A stretch of 64,000 nucleotides of DNA, from NCBI RefSeq assembly GCF_047314965.1, contig NZ_JBLBVK010000055.1:124001-188000 (forward strand), written 5' to 3'. The notes beneath the pieces are model-generated. The model did no database searches. It had not been told where the DNA came from and worked only from the letters and a program-made list of their open reading frames with translations. The DNA is from JAVJUV01 sp047314965 (GTDB lineage Bacteria; Pseudomonadota; Alphaproteobacteria; Rhodobacterales; Rhodobacteraceae). Positions 53,213 to 63,065 of this stretch are shown piece after piece (positions within the stretch are counted from its first letter, which is position 1; each line of letters opens with the position of its first letter). Both the position numbers and the translations under genes were made by a program.

Positions 53213-54064
53213 TCACATGATCGACACGTCTTCGCGGGTGGCACTCAGCCGCGAGATCAGGCGCATGTAGATGGTGACGGTAACGAGCATCACTAGGATC
53301 AGCATGACCGCAACGGCGGATCCGAAAGCCCAGTTCCGGGATTGGAGGAAAAGATCGACAAGCGCATTTCCGACAAAAAAGACCTTGCCGCCGCCCAGAA
53401 GGGCCGGGATCAGGAATTCGCCCATAAGAAGGATGAAGACCAGCATGCAGCCAGTCGCGATGCCTGAGATCGACATCGGCAGGGTAACGCGCAGGAACGT
53501 CGTAAGAGGCGTGGCGCCGAGATCCGAAGATGCCTCGAGAAGCCGCTTGTCGAGGCGGTCGAGAGCGACGTAGATCGGGAAGACCATCAGCGGAAGGTAG
53601 CCATAGACGATGCCGACCGTAACCGCGAAAGGTGTGTAGATCAGGCGCACGCCCTCAATCCCGAAGACCTCGAGAAGGGCCGGTAACCCCTGCCCCCCAA
53701 GGATGAAGATCCATGCATAGCTGCGGATCAGGATTGAGGTCCAGAACGGGACGATCACCAGCACCAGCAGGATCGTCTTCCACCTTTGGTCCGTCCGCAC
53801 TGCCAGCTGATAGGCCAGCGGATAGGCGATGATGAGCGCTGCGAGCGTGCCCAGTGGAGCGAGCGTCAGAGTGTTCTGGAAGGCCGTCAGCCTCGAAGGA
53901 AGGTTTGCGTATTGTTCGAAGGTGAAAGCGGGCACCCAGCCACCAGAAGGCGCCCGCTCTCCAAAGCTGAAGATCAGGACGACGGAGAGCGGAAGCACAA
54001 GCATGATCAAAAGCCACGCGCCTGCAGGCGCGACCAGTAACCAGTTTCGCTCACGCTCCGTCAC
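53213..54064 (-). CDS. ABC transporter permease (PotB family)
   Basis: Inner-membrane permease, 283 residues with six helices; EAA motif LEASSDLGATPLTTFLRVTLP near residue 180. It is 14 bases after the binding-protein gene and forms the channel with the PotC-type partner. The N-terminal LLVAPAGAWLLIMLVLPLS begins helix 1. Confidence 0.9.
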   Translation of the reverse strand: MTERERNWLLVAPAGAWLLIMLVLPLSVVLIFSFGERAPSGGWVPAFTFEQYANLPSRLTAFQNTLTLAPLGTLAALIIAYPLAYQLAVRTDQRWKTILLVLVIVPFWTSILIRSYAWIFILGGQGLPALLEVFGIEGVRLIYTPFAVTVGIVYGYLPLMVFPIYVALDRLDKRLLEASSDLGATPLTTFLRVTLPMSISGIATGCMLVFILLMGEFLIPALLGGGKVFFVGNALVDLFLQSRNWAFGSAVAVMLILVMLVTVTIYMRLISRLSATREDVSIM

Positions 54065-54078
54065 GCCCCGCTTCCCCG

Positions 54079-55236
54079 TCAGGCCGACTTGAATCGTGCC
54101 AAGAGTTCGGCACGGTTCGGGTCGGTCAGCGTTGCCGCCGCACCGAATTCAAGCGCATTCAGTTTTTCGGCTGCCGGGTAGAGGATCGGATCATTCAGGA
54201 TCTCTTCCGGCAGGAGCGCATTCGTGCGGCTGTCCGCAACCGGATAGCCGTGGGCCAGAACCTCGCGCGCGTTCACCTCCGGATCCAGCATGAAGTTGAT
54301 CAGTGCGTAGGCCGCTTCCATGTGCGGGGCGCCCTTCGGAATGGCGTAATAGTCGCTCCAGAGTTCGCCGCCTTCCTTGCCGAGAGCGTACTGGATCTCG
54401 GGGATGTCGGTGTTCAATTGCTTACCATCCCCCGTCCAGCAGATCGTCAGCCAGGCATCGCCCGAACGCATCGCCGGTTGGTAATCCGAAGTGATCGCGA
54501 AGAGGTGCGGCTTTACAGCGATGAGAAGCTTCTCCGCATCGGCCAGTTCGGCTTCATCGATGGAGTTGAATGAATAGCCGTGGTAGTTCAGCGCCGCTCC
54601 GATGGTGGTGAGCTGATAGTCATGCACCATGGTCCGGCCCGAGAAGTCGTCCATCGTGCGGTCGAAAAATTCCTTCCAGCTGTCGAACGCCGCGCCGCCA
54701 TTGTGCGACGTGTTGATCGCCATGCCCGTTGTGCCCCAGTTCTTCGGCACCGCATAGACCACGCCATCGACGATACCCGCATCCGAAAACCGCGCGTCGA
54801 ACGCGCTTGGGTCGTAGTTCGGCAATTTCGAAAGGTCGAGCGGTTCGATCAGACCCTCTTCGACATAAGTCGTGATCGTATAGTTCGTCGGCACATAGAC
54901 GTCCCAACCGCTGCCGCCGGCCTGTAGCTTGGCCAGCATTTCCTCGTTCGACCCGAAAACGTTCACCTGCGTGAATGCGCCCGTCATTTCCGTGAACATG
55001 TCGAAGTTCGCGGGATCGTGGTAGTTCGGCCAGGTGGCCAGCACCACGCGGTCGCCGATATGGCTGCCCGCGAAAGCGCGAGACGGCCGCAGGCCGGGAA
55101 CCGCTCCGGCCATGACGGCGGCCGCCGTCCCCAGGCCGGTCACACCCAGGAAGTGGCGCCGCGTCACGGAGCCCTTTTCATAACGCCGAAGCTCTTCCAT
55201 GAACTTCCGCTTCGAAATGTACGAGTTGTCCTTCAT
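54079..55236 (-). CDS. ABC transporter substrate-binding protein (PotD/PotF family)
   Basis: Periplasmic polyamine-type receptor, 385 residues. The N-terminus carries a Tat-type signal (VTRRHFLGVTGLGTAAAVM, residues 24-42, ending near AFA). Core segments NVFGSNEEMLAKLQAGGSGW, DVYVPTNYTI, PKNWGTTGMAIN and CWTGDGKQL fit the family. The ATG at 55236 follows agggagac. Ligands of this family include putrescine, spermidine and gamma-glutamyl-putrescine-like amines. Confidence 0.9.
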   Translation of the reverse strand: MKDNSYISKRKFMEELRRYEKGSVTRRHFLGVTGLGTAAAVMAGAVPGLRPSRAFAGSHIGDRVVLATWPNYHDPANFDMFTEMTGAFTQVNVFGSNEEMLAKLQAGGSGWDVYVPTNYTITTYVEEGLIEPLDLSKLPNYDPSAFDARFSDAGIVDGVVYAVPKNWGTTGMAINTSHNGGAAFDSWKEFFDRTMDDFSGRTMVHDYQLTTIGAALNYHGYSFNSIDEAELADAEKLLIAVKPHLFAITSDYQPAMRSGDAWLTICWTGDGKQLNTDIPEIQYALGKEGGELWSDYYAIPKGAPHMEAAYALINFMLDPEVNAREVLAHGYPVADSRTNALLPEEILNDPILYPAAEKLNALEFGAAATLTDPNRAELLARFKSA

Positions 55237-55276
55237 GTCTTTGTCTCCCTGTTGAATATTCGCTGTACTTTGATCT

Positions 55277-56368
55277 TCAGTCTGGCCTGAGGATAAGGGC
55301 TGCGTCCGGGGTCCAGTAAACCCAGGCCGCGTCTCCTTTCCCAAGCGTCGCAAGCCCGGCATCCGACTGTCGCGGCGCAAGGGCGGTGATGTTTCCGAGT
55401 TGGTGATGGCGCACGACGTATTCGGTGTGCTCCCCAAGGAAGATGCGGTTCTGGACGGTCACGGGAAGACTGTTGGAAACCTCGACGGGGCTCAGCCGGA
55501 TCTGCTCAGGTCGGACGCTCAGGCACCCAGCCTGCCCATCCGCGACCTTGCTTTCCAGCGTACCGGAATAGGTTTTGCCATCTCCAAGCGTGATGCCATG
55601 CTCACCGTTGGCTCGGAAAGAGACCGTGCCGTCGAAAAAATTCGATGTTCCAACGAAATCAGCGACATACCGGGTGGTCGGGCGATCGTAAAGCTCCTGC
55701 GGGCTGCCCTGTTGCACGATCTCGCCAGCCCGCATCACGCATATCCGATCGGAAAGCGAAAGCGCCTCTTCCTGGTCGTGAGTGACAAGGATGAACGTGA
55801 TCCCCAATTGCCGCTGGATATCCTGCAACTCGATCTGCATCTCCTTCCGCAGCTTACGGTCGAGTGCCGCGAGGGGTTCGTCGAGCAAGAGAAGCTTCGG
55901 TTCATTCACGATGGCCCGGGCAAGCGCGACGCGCTGTTGCTGGCCACCCGACATCTCCCAAACCCTGCGACCGCCGAACTCTCCGAGGCGTACCGTTTCC
56001 AGCACCTTCTGAACCTTTTCCGCGATCTTCGACTTCGGCAGCCTGGGGCGGCGCTGGTTCAGGCCGTAGGCAATATTCTGAGCCACCGTCATGTGGGGAA
56101 ACAACGCATAGCTCTGAAAGACCATGTTCACCGGCCTGCGGTAGGGTTCCAAACCCGAGACATCTTCATTTCCGATCAGGACCTGCCCCTCGGTCGGCGT
56201 CTCGAACCCGGCGAGCATCCGCAACGCAGTCGTCTTGCCGCAACCGGACGGTCCAAGAAAGGACAGAAATTCGCCTGCTCGAATACGCAGATCGATCTTG
56301 TGGACGGCCACAAGGGAACCAAACCGCTTCGACACACCGCGCAACTCTGCGATAGGCGCATCTGTCAT
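55277..56368 (-). CDS. ABC transporter ATP-binding protein (PotA family)
   Basis: ATPase of 363 residues. Walker A GPSGCGKTTALRM near residue 40, signature MSGGQQQRVALARA near 143, Walker B LLLLDEPLAALD and switch VTHDQEEALS; the C-terminal TOBE domain includes VRPEQIRLSP. ATG 56368 is chosen as the start of the conserved domain. It is the first gene of the polyamine-type operon and is divergent from the LuxR regulator. Confidence 0.92.
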   Translation of the reverse strand: MTDAPIAELRGVSKRFGSLVAVHKIDLRIRAGEFLSFLGPSGCGKTTALRMLAGFETPTEGQVLIGNEDVSGLEPYRRPVNMVFQSYALFPHMTVAQNIAYGLNQRRPRLPKSKIAEKVQKVLETVRLGEFGGRRVWEMSGGQQQRVALARAIVNEPKLLLLDEPLAALDRKLRKEMQIELQDIQRQLGITFILVTHDQEEALSLSDRICVMRAGEIVQQGSPQELYDRPTTRYVADFVGTSNFFDGTVSFRANGEHGITLGDGKTYSGTLESKVADGQAGCLSVRPEQIRLSPVEVSNSLPVTVQNRIFLGEHTEYVVRHHQLGNITALAPRQSDAGLATLGKGDAAWVYWTPDAALILRPD

Positions 56369-56520
56369 CTCTGATGGCGGGTCGTGGTCTGGCACTTGAT
56401 CAACCGATGTCCTGAAGCAGCGAAAACATCTATAACGCCAAACAGAAATATCCCGCGAAACTCGCGATTGTGTAAATATGATCTTTGTTATAGATTGTGC
56501 GGAAATTGTAGGCGGATTTG

Positions 56521-57297
56521 ATGCCCACGGACTGGAACCAGCAATCAGCACTCTGCCTCGACGCGCTGGAGACGCCAGCGTTTGCCGAAACCCTCGCCGC
56601 CGGCATTCGCAGCGTTGTATCTTACGATTTCACCGTAATCTTTGGATATGTCGGCGCAAAACGTCCCCTTGCCCTATACGATGACTTCACGCCCGAACGC
56701 CGGAAACTTCACGTCGACGAATATCTCGAAGGACCATACCTGATCGATCCTTTCTTCCTGGCCAGCACGGGCGACACTCCACCGGGAGTCTGGCGATTGC
56801 GAGACATCGCGCCCGACCGTTTCTACCAGGGCGAATACTTCCGCAGCTACTATGCGCAAACAGGACTTGCCGAAGAGGTCGGATTCCTGCTCGACGCAAA
56901 CAAGGAGCTTTCGATCGTCGTATCCCTCATGAGGACAGAGCGAAAATTCAGCAAGACCGAGTTTCGGGTCCTCACAGACATCCAGCCCGCGGTTGATGCG
57001 CTTTGCCGTCGCCATTGGTCGAACAACGTGCATCGGGAACAGGCCGAGGCATCCGGGACGCTCCCGCAAAAGGTGACGGGGGCCTTCAAGGCTGTTGGAG
57101 ACGGAGCGCTTACGCCGCGCGAAAGCGAAATCGTCGAGTTGACCTTGCGCGGCCATTCGTCGGAAGCGATAGGACGGCTACTCGATATTTCTCCCGGCAC
57201 TGTGCGCATCCATCGGCGCAATGTGTATTCGAAACTGAGGATCAATTCACAAGGCGAGCTTTTCTCGATCTTCCTCAAAACGCTTGGCGCAACATGA
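56521..57297 (+). CDS. LuxR family transcriptional regulator
   Basis: Regulator of 258 residues. Residues 10-170 are a sensor domain of GAF/autoinducer-like size, and the C-terminal LuxR helix-turn-helix has LTPRESEIVELTLRGHSSEA near residue 197 and IGRLLDISPGTVRIHRRNVY following. The TTG at 56518 or ATG at 56521 both fit. The partner operon starts 150 bases away on the other strand; it is the likely target. No LuxI homologue is in the window. Confidence 0.86.
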   Translation: MPTDWNQQSALCLDALETPAFAETLAAGIRSVVSYDFTVIFGYVGAKRPLALYDDFTPERRKLHVDEYLEGPYLIDPFFLASTGDTPPGVWRLRDIAPDRFYQGEYFRSYYAQTGLAEEVGFLLDANKELSIVVSLMRTERKFSKTEFRVLTDIQPAVDALCRRHWSNNVHREQAEASGTLPQKVTGAFKAVGDGALTPRESEIVELTLRGHSSEAIGRLLDISPGTVRIHRRNVYSKLRINSQGELFSIFLKTLGAT

Positions 57298-57489
57298 AAT
57301 CACGCGCGAAGCGATCGCGGCAAGAAAAGGCAGGCAGCGAAACAGGCGCCCTACTTCGACCGGAAGAACGGCAACGGCCTGTTGGTCGCCCGTGCATGAC
57401 CTCTTCGCCAGCCTCAGCCAACCGAAATCAGATGGGTGCCAAAACTCCAAAGCAATTTTTCCTGTGATGCTCAGGTCTCAACTGGAAGA

Positions 57490-59298
57490 TCAGCGGCCTA
57501 TTGCATAGGCCTGCATCAGTCGGGGCGTTGCGGCCGCTTTCAGTAAGCCATCCGGGCGCCGGCTCGCAGCCGTCAATCGGCCCGCCGACCAGGGCTCACT
57601 AACCTCGACTTCGTGACCGCGATTCCTCAATCGTTGAATGGTGCCGTCTCCCATGGATGGCTCAACAAGCAAATGTCCCGGCCTCGTGCGACGGGGGAAG
57701 AAACTCGATTGAAGATGCTCTGTGTGGAACAACGGCGCATCTATGGCTTCCTGAAGATTCAAGCCGTGGTGTAGCAGTCTCAGCAAGAAGGTCAGCTGCC
57801 ACTGGTCCTGCTGATCTCCCCCGGGCGTGCCAAAAGCAAGGCGCGTTCCATCTGTCAATCTCGCCATCGACGGCGAGAGCGTCGTGCGAGGGCGCCGAAG
57901 TGGTGCCAGCGAAGTTGGGAGACCTTCATCCAGCCAGAACATCTGCGCGCGGCTGTTCAACGGAACACCAAGGCCCGGGATGACCGGATTGGATTTCAGC
58001 CACCCTCCCGATGGAGTAGCCGATACCGCATTGCCCCACTGATCGATCACATCGATATGGACTGTGTCTCTATCCTGGTTGGTAAGGTGCGCCATGGTCG
58101 GTTCACCGGTTCCGATGCCAGCGTCTTGCACGGTCACGCGCGCCGCTCGCTGTACAAACGCCTTCGCTTGACACTCAAGACCAGGAATCAAACCAGGACA
58201 TTGGTCCCGCGAAGCCATCTCGCCGATCTCAGACCGCCGATTCCGGGCGTATTCACTTGAAAGAAGGGTGTCGATGGGAATTGAAGAGTGGTACGGGTCA
58301 CCATAGTAGGATTCACGATCTGCAAACGCGAGTTTCAGTGCTTCCGTAGCTAGATGCACGAATTGATCGCCGTTCGGATCGAAACTCCCGATTGGATCGT
58401 TCTCCAGCAGTCTTAGGGCCTGCAAAAGGGCCGGGCCTTGCGTCCATGGCCCGCACTTCCAAACGGTTGCGCCATGCGTTTCCGCGGAAACGGGAGCTTC
58501 CACTGTCGCACGCCAGCGTGCCATGTCATCGCCAGACAGGACACCCTTGCGCCGCACACCGGTAGAATCGATTACGCAGGCATTCGCCATGAAGGCGTCG
58601 ACGGCCTCTCCCACGAACCCTTCGTAGAACGCCGTCCGGGCGGCTTCTATTACAGCCTCACGTCCCCCTTTTGCGGATTCGGCCTCGCTCAGAAGCCGCC
58701 CCCAAAAGTCGGCCAGCGCCGGATTGCAGAAAAGTTCACCCGCCTCCGGTACATTTCCGCCAGGCAGCCAGACAGGCGCCGAGGTAGGCCATTCATCGCG
58801 GAAGACTCCGGCGAGTTCGGCAATCTCTGCCGAAACGCGCGGCAGCATCGGATGGCCGGCCCTTGCATAATGGATGGCGGGTTCCATAACATCTCGTAGC
58901 GAAAGCCGTCCATGATCGCGAAGCATCAGCATTAGTGCGTCGAAAGCGCCGGGGACGACCGTTGCCAGAAGTCCGGACCCCGGGACGACCTCAAGTCCCT
59001 CGGAGCGATAATGCGCAATCGTTGCGCGCGCCGGAGCCGTCCCCTGACCGCAATAGACTTTAGGCGCACCTGCCTCGACCGGCCAGACCATTGCAGGCAT
59101 GTCGCCCAACGGACCGTTCAGGTGCGGTTCGACCACGTTTAGAACAAAAGCCATTCCGACGGCTGCATCCGCCGCCGTTCCCCCCGCCTCCAGGAGCTTC
59201 ATACCGACGGCCGAAGCAATCCAATGCGTCGAGGCCACCATGCCAAAAGTGCCCTTAAGTTCCGGGCGCGTCGTAAAATTCACATTAGGCTCCTTCAT
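57490..59298 (-). CDS. Gamma-glutamyltransferase family protein
   Basis: Ntn-hydrolase fold enzyme, 602 residues, in which an autocleaved Thr becomes the N-terminal nucleophile. The nucleophile is Thr412 in QDRDTVHIDVIDQWGN; MAFVLNVVEPHLNGPLGD is near the start and GTPGGDQQDQWQLTFLLRLL near the end. It lacks an obvious export signal, so it is probably cytoplasmic. It may act on gamma-glutamyl compounds, which would fit the amine-type ABC operon. The ATG at 59298 overlaps the AbrB-type gene by 14 bases. Confidence 0.88.
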   Translation of the reverse strand: MKEPNVNFTTRPELKGTFGMVASTHWIASAVGMKLLEAGGTAADAAVGMAFVLNVVEPHLNGPLGDMPAMVWPVEAGAPKVYCGQGTAPARATIAHYRSEGLEVVPGSGLLATVVPGAFDALMLMLRDHGRLSLRDVMEPAIHYARAGHPMLPRVSAEIAELAGVFRDEWPTSAPVWLPGGNVPEAGELFCNPALADFWGRLLSEAESAKGGREAVIEAARTAFYEGFVGEAVDAFMANACVIDSTGVRRKGVLSGDDMARWRATVEAPVSAETHGATVWKCGPWTQGPALLQALRLLENDPIGSFDPNGDQFVHLATEALKLAFADRESYYGDPYHSSIPIDTLLSSEYARNRRSEIGEMASRDQCPGLIPGLECQAKAFVQRAARVTVQDAGIGTGEPTMAHLTNQDRDTVHIDVIDQWGNAVSATPSGGWLKSNPVIPGLGVPLNSRAQMFWLDEGLPTSLAPLRRPRTTLSPSMARLTDGTRLAFGTPGGDQQDQWQLTFLLRLLHHGLNLQEAIDAPLFHTEHLQSSFFPRRTRPGHLLVEPSMGDGTIQRLRNRGHEVEVSEPWSAGRLTAASRRPDGLLKAAATPRLMQAYAIGR

Positions 59299-60340
59299 CA
59301 CGCTCCCGAACGCGGAGCAATCGCGCCACGACCGGGGCACCGAGGATCACGAGCACCACCCGCGTGAGATGATGCACGATGACGTAACCGAGATCCGCCC
59401 CAACGATTATGGCAAGCACCGTCATCTCTGCCTGACCGCCGGGCGCAAACGCTAGAAACCCGTCGACGGGCGGGGCCAATCCCAAGACGAACACGAATTC
59501 GGTCACCAAGGCTGCAAGTGCGGCCAGCATCAACACAAATATGATACCCGCCAGAACATCACGTTTGAGTTCATGAAGCGTCACCCCAACATAGCCTATC
59601 CCAATGCTCAGACCGATGAAGAACTGTGCGGCAAGAATGGCTTCGGCAGGTGGGCGAAAGTGAATGACCCCAATCAGGGAGAGGAGTCCGGTCAAAATCA
59701 TTGGACCAAGGATTGAGGCTCCAAACAAGCCGATCCGCTCACCTCCTTTCCAGCCAATCAATGCGGCGACACCCATGAAAAGAAGCTCATGCAAAGGCAA
59801 CTCATCGGCTGGCGTGCCTATCGGGCTGTCCAGCGACACGCCAAATCCCTGAGTCAAGATGATTGGCGCGAGAGTGACGATTATTAGAACGCGAGTAGCG
59901 TGGATCAGCGAAAGTGCACGGACGTCGCCTCCCGCCTCCTGACCAAAAACTACCATGTCCTGCAATCCGCCCGGCATTGCGGCATACCAGGAAGTTACCC
60001 AGTCGAACCTGTAGATCCTCCGAAAAAAGGGCACACCAACAAGTCCGATCAGTGCAACGTAAACAGGAACAAGGGCTACTGAAGCCGCCATCTGTGGCAA
60101 CCGCTCAAGTACATCAGGCGTGAAGGAAGCACCCACAGCAACGCCCAGAATTGTCCGCATTCCGACGCCGACCTGCCCCACACCGACGAGGGGAGCCCCC
60201 AGAAGCGCCGCGACGAGGCATGCGAACATTGGCCCGAACAAGAATGGAAGCGGGAATGAAGCCATCCAGAAGACAAATGTTCCAACTGCGGCAAGTGCCA
60301 GGGTCAAAAGCCTTTTGACGGTCTTCGAACTCAAGGCCAT
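59285..60340 (-). CDS. AbrB family membrane transport protein
   Basis: Integral membrane protein, 351 residues with ten or eleven helices. It matches the AbrB/putative ammonia-monooxygenase family in two repeats: GPMFACLVAALLGAP near residue 35 and PGGLQDMVVFGQEAGGDVRA near 123, with FLAFAPGGQAEMTVLAIIVG near 288. Family members are poorly known carriers. Co-expression with the gamma-glutamyltransferase gene suggests transport of its substrate or product. Confidence 0.84.
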   Translation of the reverse strand: MALSSKTVKRLLTLALAAVGTFVFWMASFPLPFLFGPMFACLVAALLGAPLVGVGQVGVGMRTILGVAVGASFTPDVLERLPQMAASVALVPVYVALIGLVGVPFFRRIYRFDWVTSWYAAMPGGLQDMVVFGQEAGGDVRALSLIHATRVLIIVTLAPIILTQGFGVSLDSPIGTPADELPLHELLFMGVAALIGWKGGERIGLFGASILGPMILTGLLSLIGVIHFRPPAEAILAAQFFIGLSIGIGYVGVTLHELKRDVLAGIIFVLMLAALAALVTEFVFVLGLAPPVDGFLAFAPGGQAEMTVLAIIVGADLGYVIVHHLTRVVLVILGAPVVARLLRVRERDEGA

Positions 60341-60381
60341 TATCCGAGCCTGTCTCCAGGATTGAATTCAGATGTATTCAG

Positions 60382-60391
60382 TTGTATACAA
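60382..60391. promoter_or_regulatory. Perfect palindrome, candidate GntR operator
   Basis: The 10-base palindrome ttgtatacaa fits the TNGTNNACNA type of FCD-family GntR operators. It lies in the 75-base gap between the AbrB-type gene and the GntR gene, 25 bases before the GntR start, as expected for autoregulation plus control of the divergent pair. Confidence 0.6.
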
Positions 60392-60415
60392 TAATGGACA
60401 AGCAGGGTAAGATCA

Positions 60416-61078
60416 ATGTCGAGATGCCCCAACCCAAGCGAAACCCGCCAAGGCCGCGATGCTTATGAAAGACTGATTTCCGCCATCTGCGTCGGTTCTC
60501 TCAGGCCAGGAGACCGCCTCGTCGAAACCGACCTCGCAAACCGTCTTGGCATCTCGCGAACCCCGATCCGCGAGGCAATCCGACAGCTGGAATCGGACGG
60601 ACTCGTCAGTCATCAACCGCGGATCGGAGCAACTGTACGAATACTGGATTATTCCGAAATCACAGAGCTTTACGAGATGCGCACAGTGCTCGAGGGAACT
60701 GCGGCGCGCTTTGCCGCCCGCGCCGCATCCGAGGTTGAGTTGACCGAACTTGAGGTCATCAACGAAGAAATGCGCTTAGCTGTCGATACCGCAAAACTCT
60801 CCGAGGCAAACCGACAGTTTCACAACGTGATCCTGAATGCAGCAAGGAACCGGTTTCTCGTCAAATCGGTCGAAGCAGTTCAAAAAACGCTGCTGATCCT
60901 CGGACCGTCGACCATTGAGGAAGGTGACCGTGCAGCAAAAGCAATAGCAGAACACGCTGAAATCGTTTCTGCGCTGCGCGCTCGCGACGCCGACGCCGCT
61001 GAAAGCTGCATGCGCGCGCACATCGAAGGCGCACACCGTGCCCGGCTGCGCCGGCTACGAGTAGAGGCTGCGGCATAA
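60416..61078 (+). CDS. GntR family transcriptional regulator (FCD domain)
   Basis: Regulator of 220 residues. Winged helix-turn-helix (RPGDRLVETDLANRLGISRT then PIREAIRQLESDGLV, residues 25-65) and an FCD domain with the metal/ligand-binding His and Asp positions (FHNVILNAARN, MRAHIEGAHRARLRR). It is divergent from the AbrB/gamma-glutamyltransferase pair and convergent with the malonyl-CoA synthetase remnant, either of which may be regulated by it. Confidence 0.9.
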   Translation: MSRCPNPSETRQGRDAYERLISAICVGSLRPGDRLVETDLANRLGISRTPIREAIRQLESDGLVSHQPRIGATVRILDYSEITELYEMRTVLEGTAARFAARAASEVELTELEVINEEMRLAVDTAKLSEANRQFHNVILNAARNRFLVKSVEAVQKTLLILGPSTIEEGDRAAKAIAEHAEIVSALRARDADAAESCMRAHIEGAHRARLRRLRVEAAA

Positions 61079-61127
61079 AATCGAAATGTTCACAGGCACC
61101 GTGTGCGAGAGACCAAAGGGGCCGACA

Positions 61128-62652
61128 CTACCCTGCCCTCCCTCCGAACACTTCAGCATGTTTCTCTCTCAACTCGTTCTTTTGGACTTTTCCCATGGTG
61201 TTGCGAGGCAGTTCCGCAACCACATCGAATAGTCGTGGGCGCATAAAACCTGCCAAATCCTTTTTCGTCGCCGCCTCTATACGCGCCAGATCGAGTGACA
61301 CACCTTTTTCGGGAACAAGGATGGCTACGACGGACTCCCCGAAGTCCGGATGCCGGACACCAATCACCGCGCTTTCCATGACGCCAGTCTGGGCGTCGAG
61401 AAACAACTCGATTTCTTTCGGATAGATGTTGTATCCGCCAGAGATGATAAGGTCTTTTCCACGTCCGACAATTGCTATGTAACCGTCCTCGTCTACGCGC
61501 GCCAAATCACCTGTAATGAAAAAGCCGTCTTCACGCAGCTCTTCCTTTGTTTTCTCAGGCATCCGCCAGTAGCCCTTGAAGACGTTCGCGACCCTGACCC
61601 AAAGAACGCCGATTTCGCCTCGGGTAACTCCTCATCCGTTTCTGGACTGCAAACCTTGACTTCAACTCCCGGCAGCGGGACGCCGACCGTGCCCGCGCGT
61701 CGTTCTCCGTCGTATGGATTCGACGTATTCATGCTGGTCTCAGTCATACCGTAGCGTTCTAGAATGCGATGTCCTGTACGGGCGGTAAAGCGCTCGTGCG
61801 TTTCGGCCAGCAGCGGTGCCGAACCGGATATGTAAAGCCTCATATGCCCGACGCATTCACGGGTGAACCGGGGATCATCAAGAAGACGAGTATAGAACGT
61901 CAGCACTCCCACCATCGAAGTTGCGGAGGGCATAGCTGCGAGGATTTCGTCCAGATCAAACTTTGGCAGGAAGATCATGGACCCGCCGGCCAGTAGCATC
62001 ACGTTCGTCGCAACGAACAGGCCCTGACTGTGGAATATCGGCAGAGCATGCACAAGGACGTACTGGTCCGTGAATCTCCAGACTTCCGTGAGAGCTTCCG
62101 CATTCGAAAGGAGGTTTTTTTGGGGTCAGCATGGCACCTTTGGAGCGACCCGTCGTGCCGGAGGTATAAAGGAGGGCCGCGAGGTCGCCCTCTTCTCTGT
62201 CAACTGCAGGAAAAGTCGCGGGTTGGTCTGCCGAAAGAACAGAAAAGGACCCGCTTCCGTCCGACGCCAAAGTTTCAAGCAGACAACCAGAGGCCTCGGC
62301 GATGGGCGTCAGATCGGCGGCCTCAGCGGGATCGCAGAAAAAAAACTGCCGCCTGACTGTCACCTACGAAATACTCCAGCTCCTTTGGAGTATACGCCGT
62401 GTTCAAAGGCAGGAATACGACACCTGACTTTAAACAGGCCGCATAAAGCGCAAGCGCTTGAGGAGACTTCTGAACATGTACAGCCACCCGGTCACCAGCC
62501 TGAACACCCAAGGTCCTCAGCGCGTTCGCCATCTGGTTGGCTTCCGCAAGAAATTCCGAATGGCTGACAGAACTGCCATCCGGAAGGTGCAGAAAGACTG
62601 TGTCGCGCCCTTCATGTGGAGCGAAGAGTGCGTCATAGAGAGGATTGCTCAT
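61128..62652 (-). pseudogene. matB: Malonyl-CoA synthetase-like AMP-forming ligase, three frameshifts
   Basis: Adenylate-forming enzyme of about 500 residues in four frame pieces. Piece 1 starts MSNPLYDALFAPHEGRDTVF and ends in an 8-base A/T run near 62336-62343 (7 expected). Piece 2 has LLYTSGTTGRSKGAMLTPK, the ATP-binding P-loop, and ends in a 7-base run near 62116-62122 (6 expected). Piece 3 has HALPIFHSQGLF and RYGMTETSMNT; a missing G near 61618 leads to piece 4 with GRGKDLIISGGYNIYP and the Lys in NTMGKVQKNEL. All motifs remain, so the loss is recent or reflects sequence error at homopolymers. Confidence 0.85.
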
Positions 62653-63065
62653 ATTCCTGTTTATTTTCCCCAAAGTTGGAGGCTCGAACGCGCGGCTTCA
62701 TTTATCCGCCGACTCCGCCCGCCTCAATAGCTTCGGTGCCACCCAAAAACTGGAGATGATGGGGCGTTTCGATTGGATGTGCGTCCCCTCCCACACAGAC
62801 GCTGAAGGTATCGCCGGGATGATGCTTGGGATCTGGCGAACATGCACTAGATGCGGCGAACGATTGAAATTGGTGCTGTCGAGCTACGCAAAATTCAGAT
62901 CCGGACCACAAGCTACTCACAAGAAAACGGTAAGAGTTATGCGATGAACAAATATTTACAGCCGACGGTGGGGCTCGGCCTGCCCCTGGCAAGGCACTCC
63001 TCGGACACAACCACTTCTCACGAAACCGGGACAGGCGACTGCGCTTCCAGGCTCCGACACTTCAA
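62653..63065. other. 413-base region with no recognised gene
   Basis: It separates the broken ligase from the hydrogenase genes. A reverse frame at 62702-63010 and short forward frames are open, but none has a ribosome site or family resemblance. The left part would be the ligase promoter. I see no repeat, tRNA or terminator with confidence. Confidence 0.4.

Noticed and set aside
62702..63010. 102-codon reverse frame between matB and the hydrogenase protease
   Set aside because: No ribosome site, biased composition and no recognisable domain.
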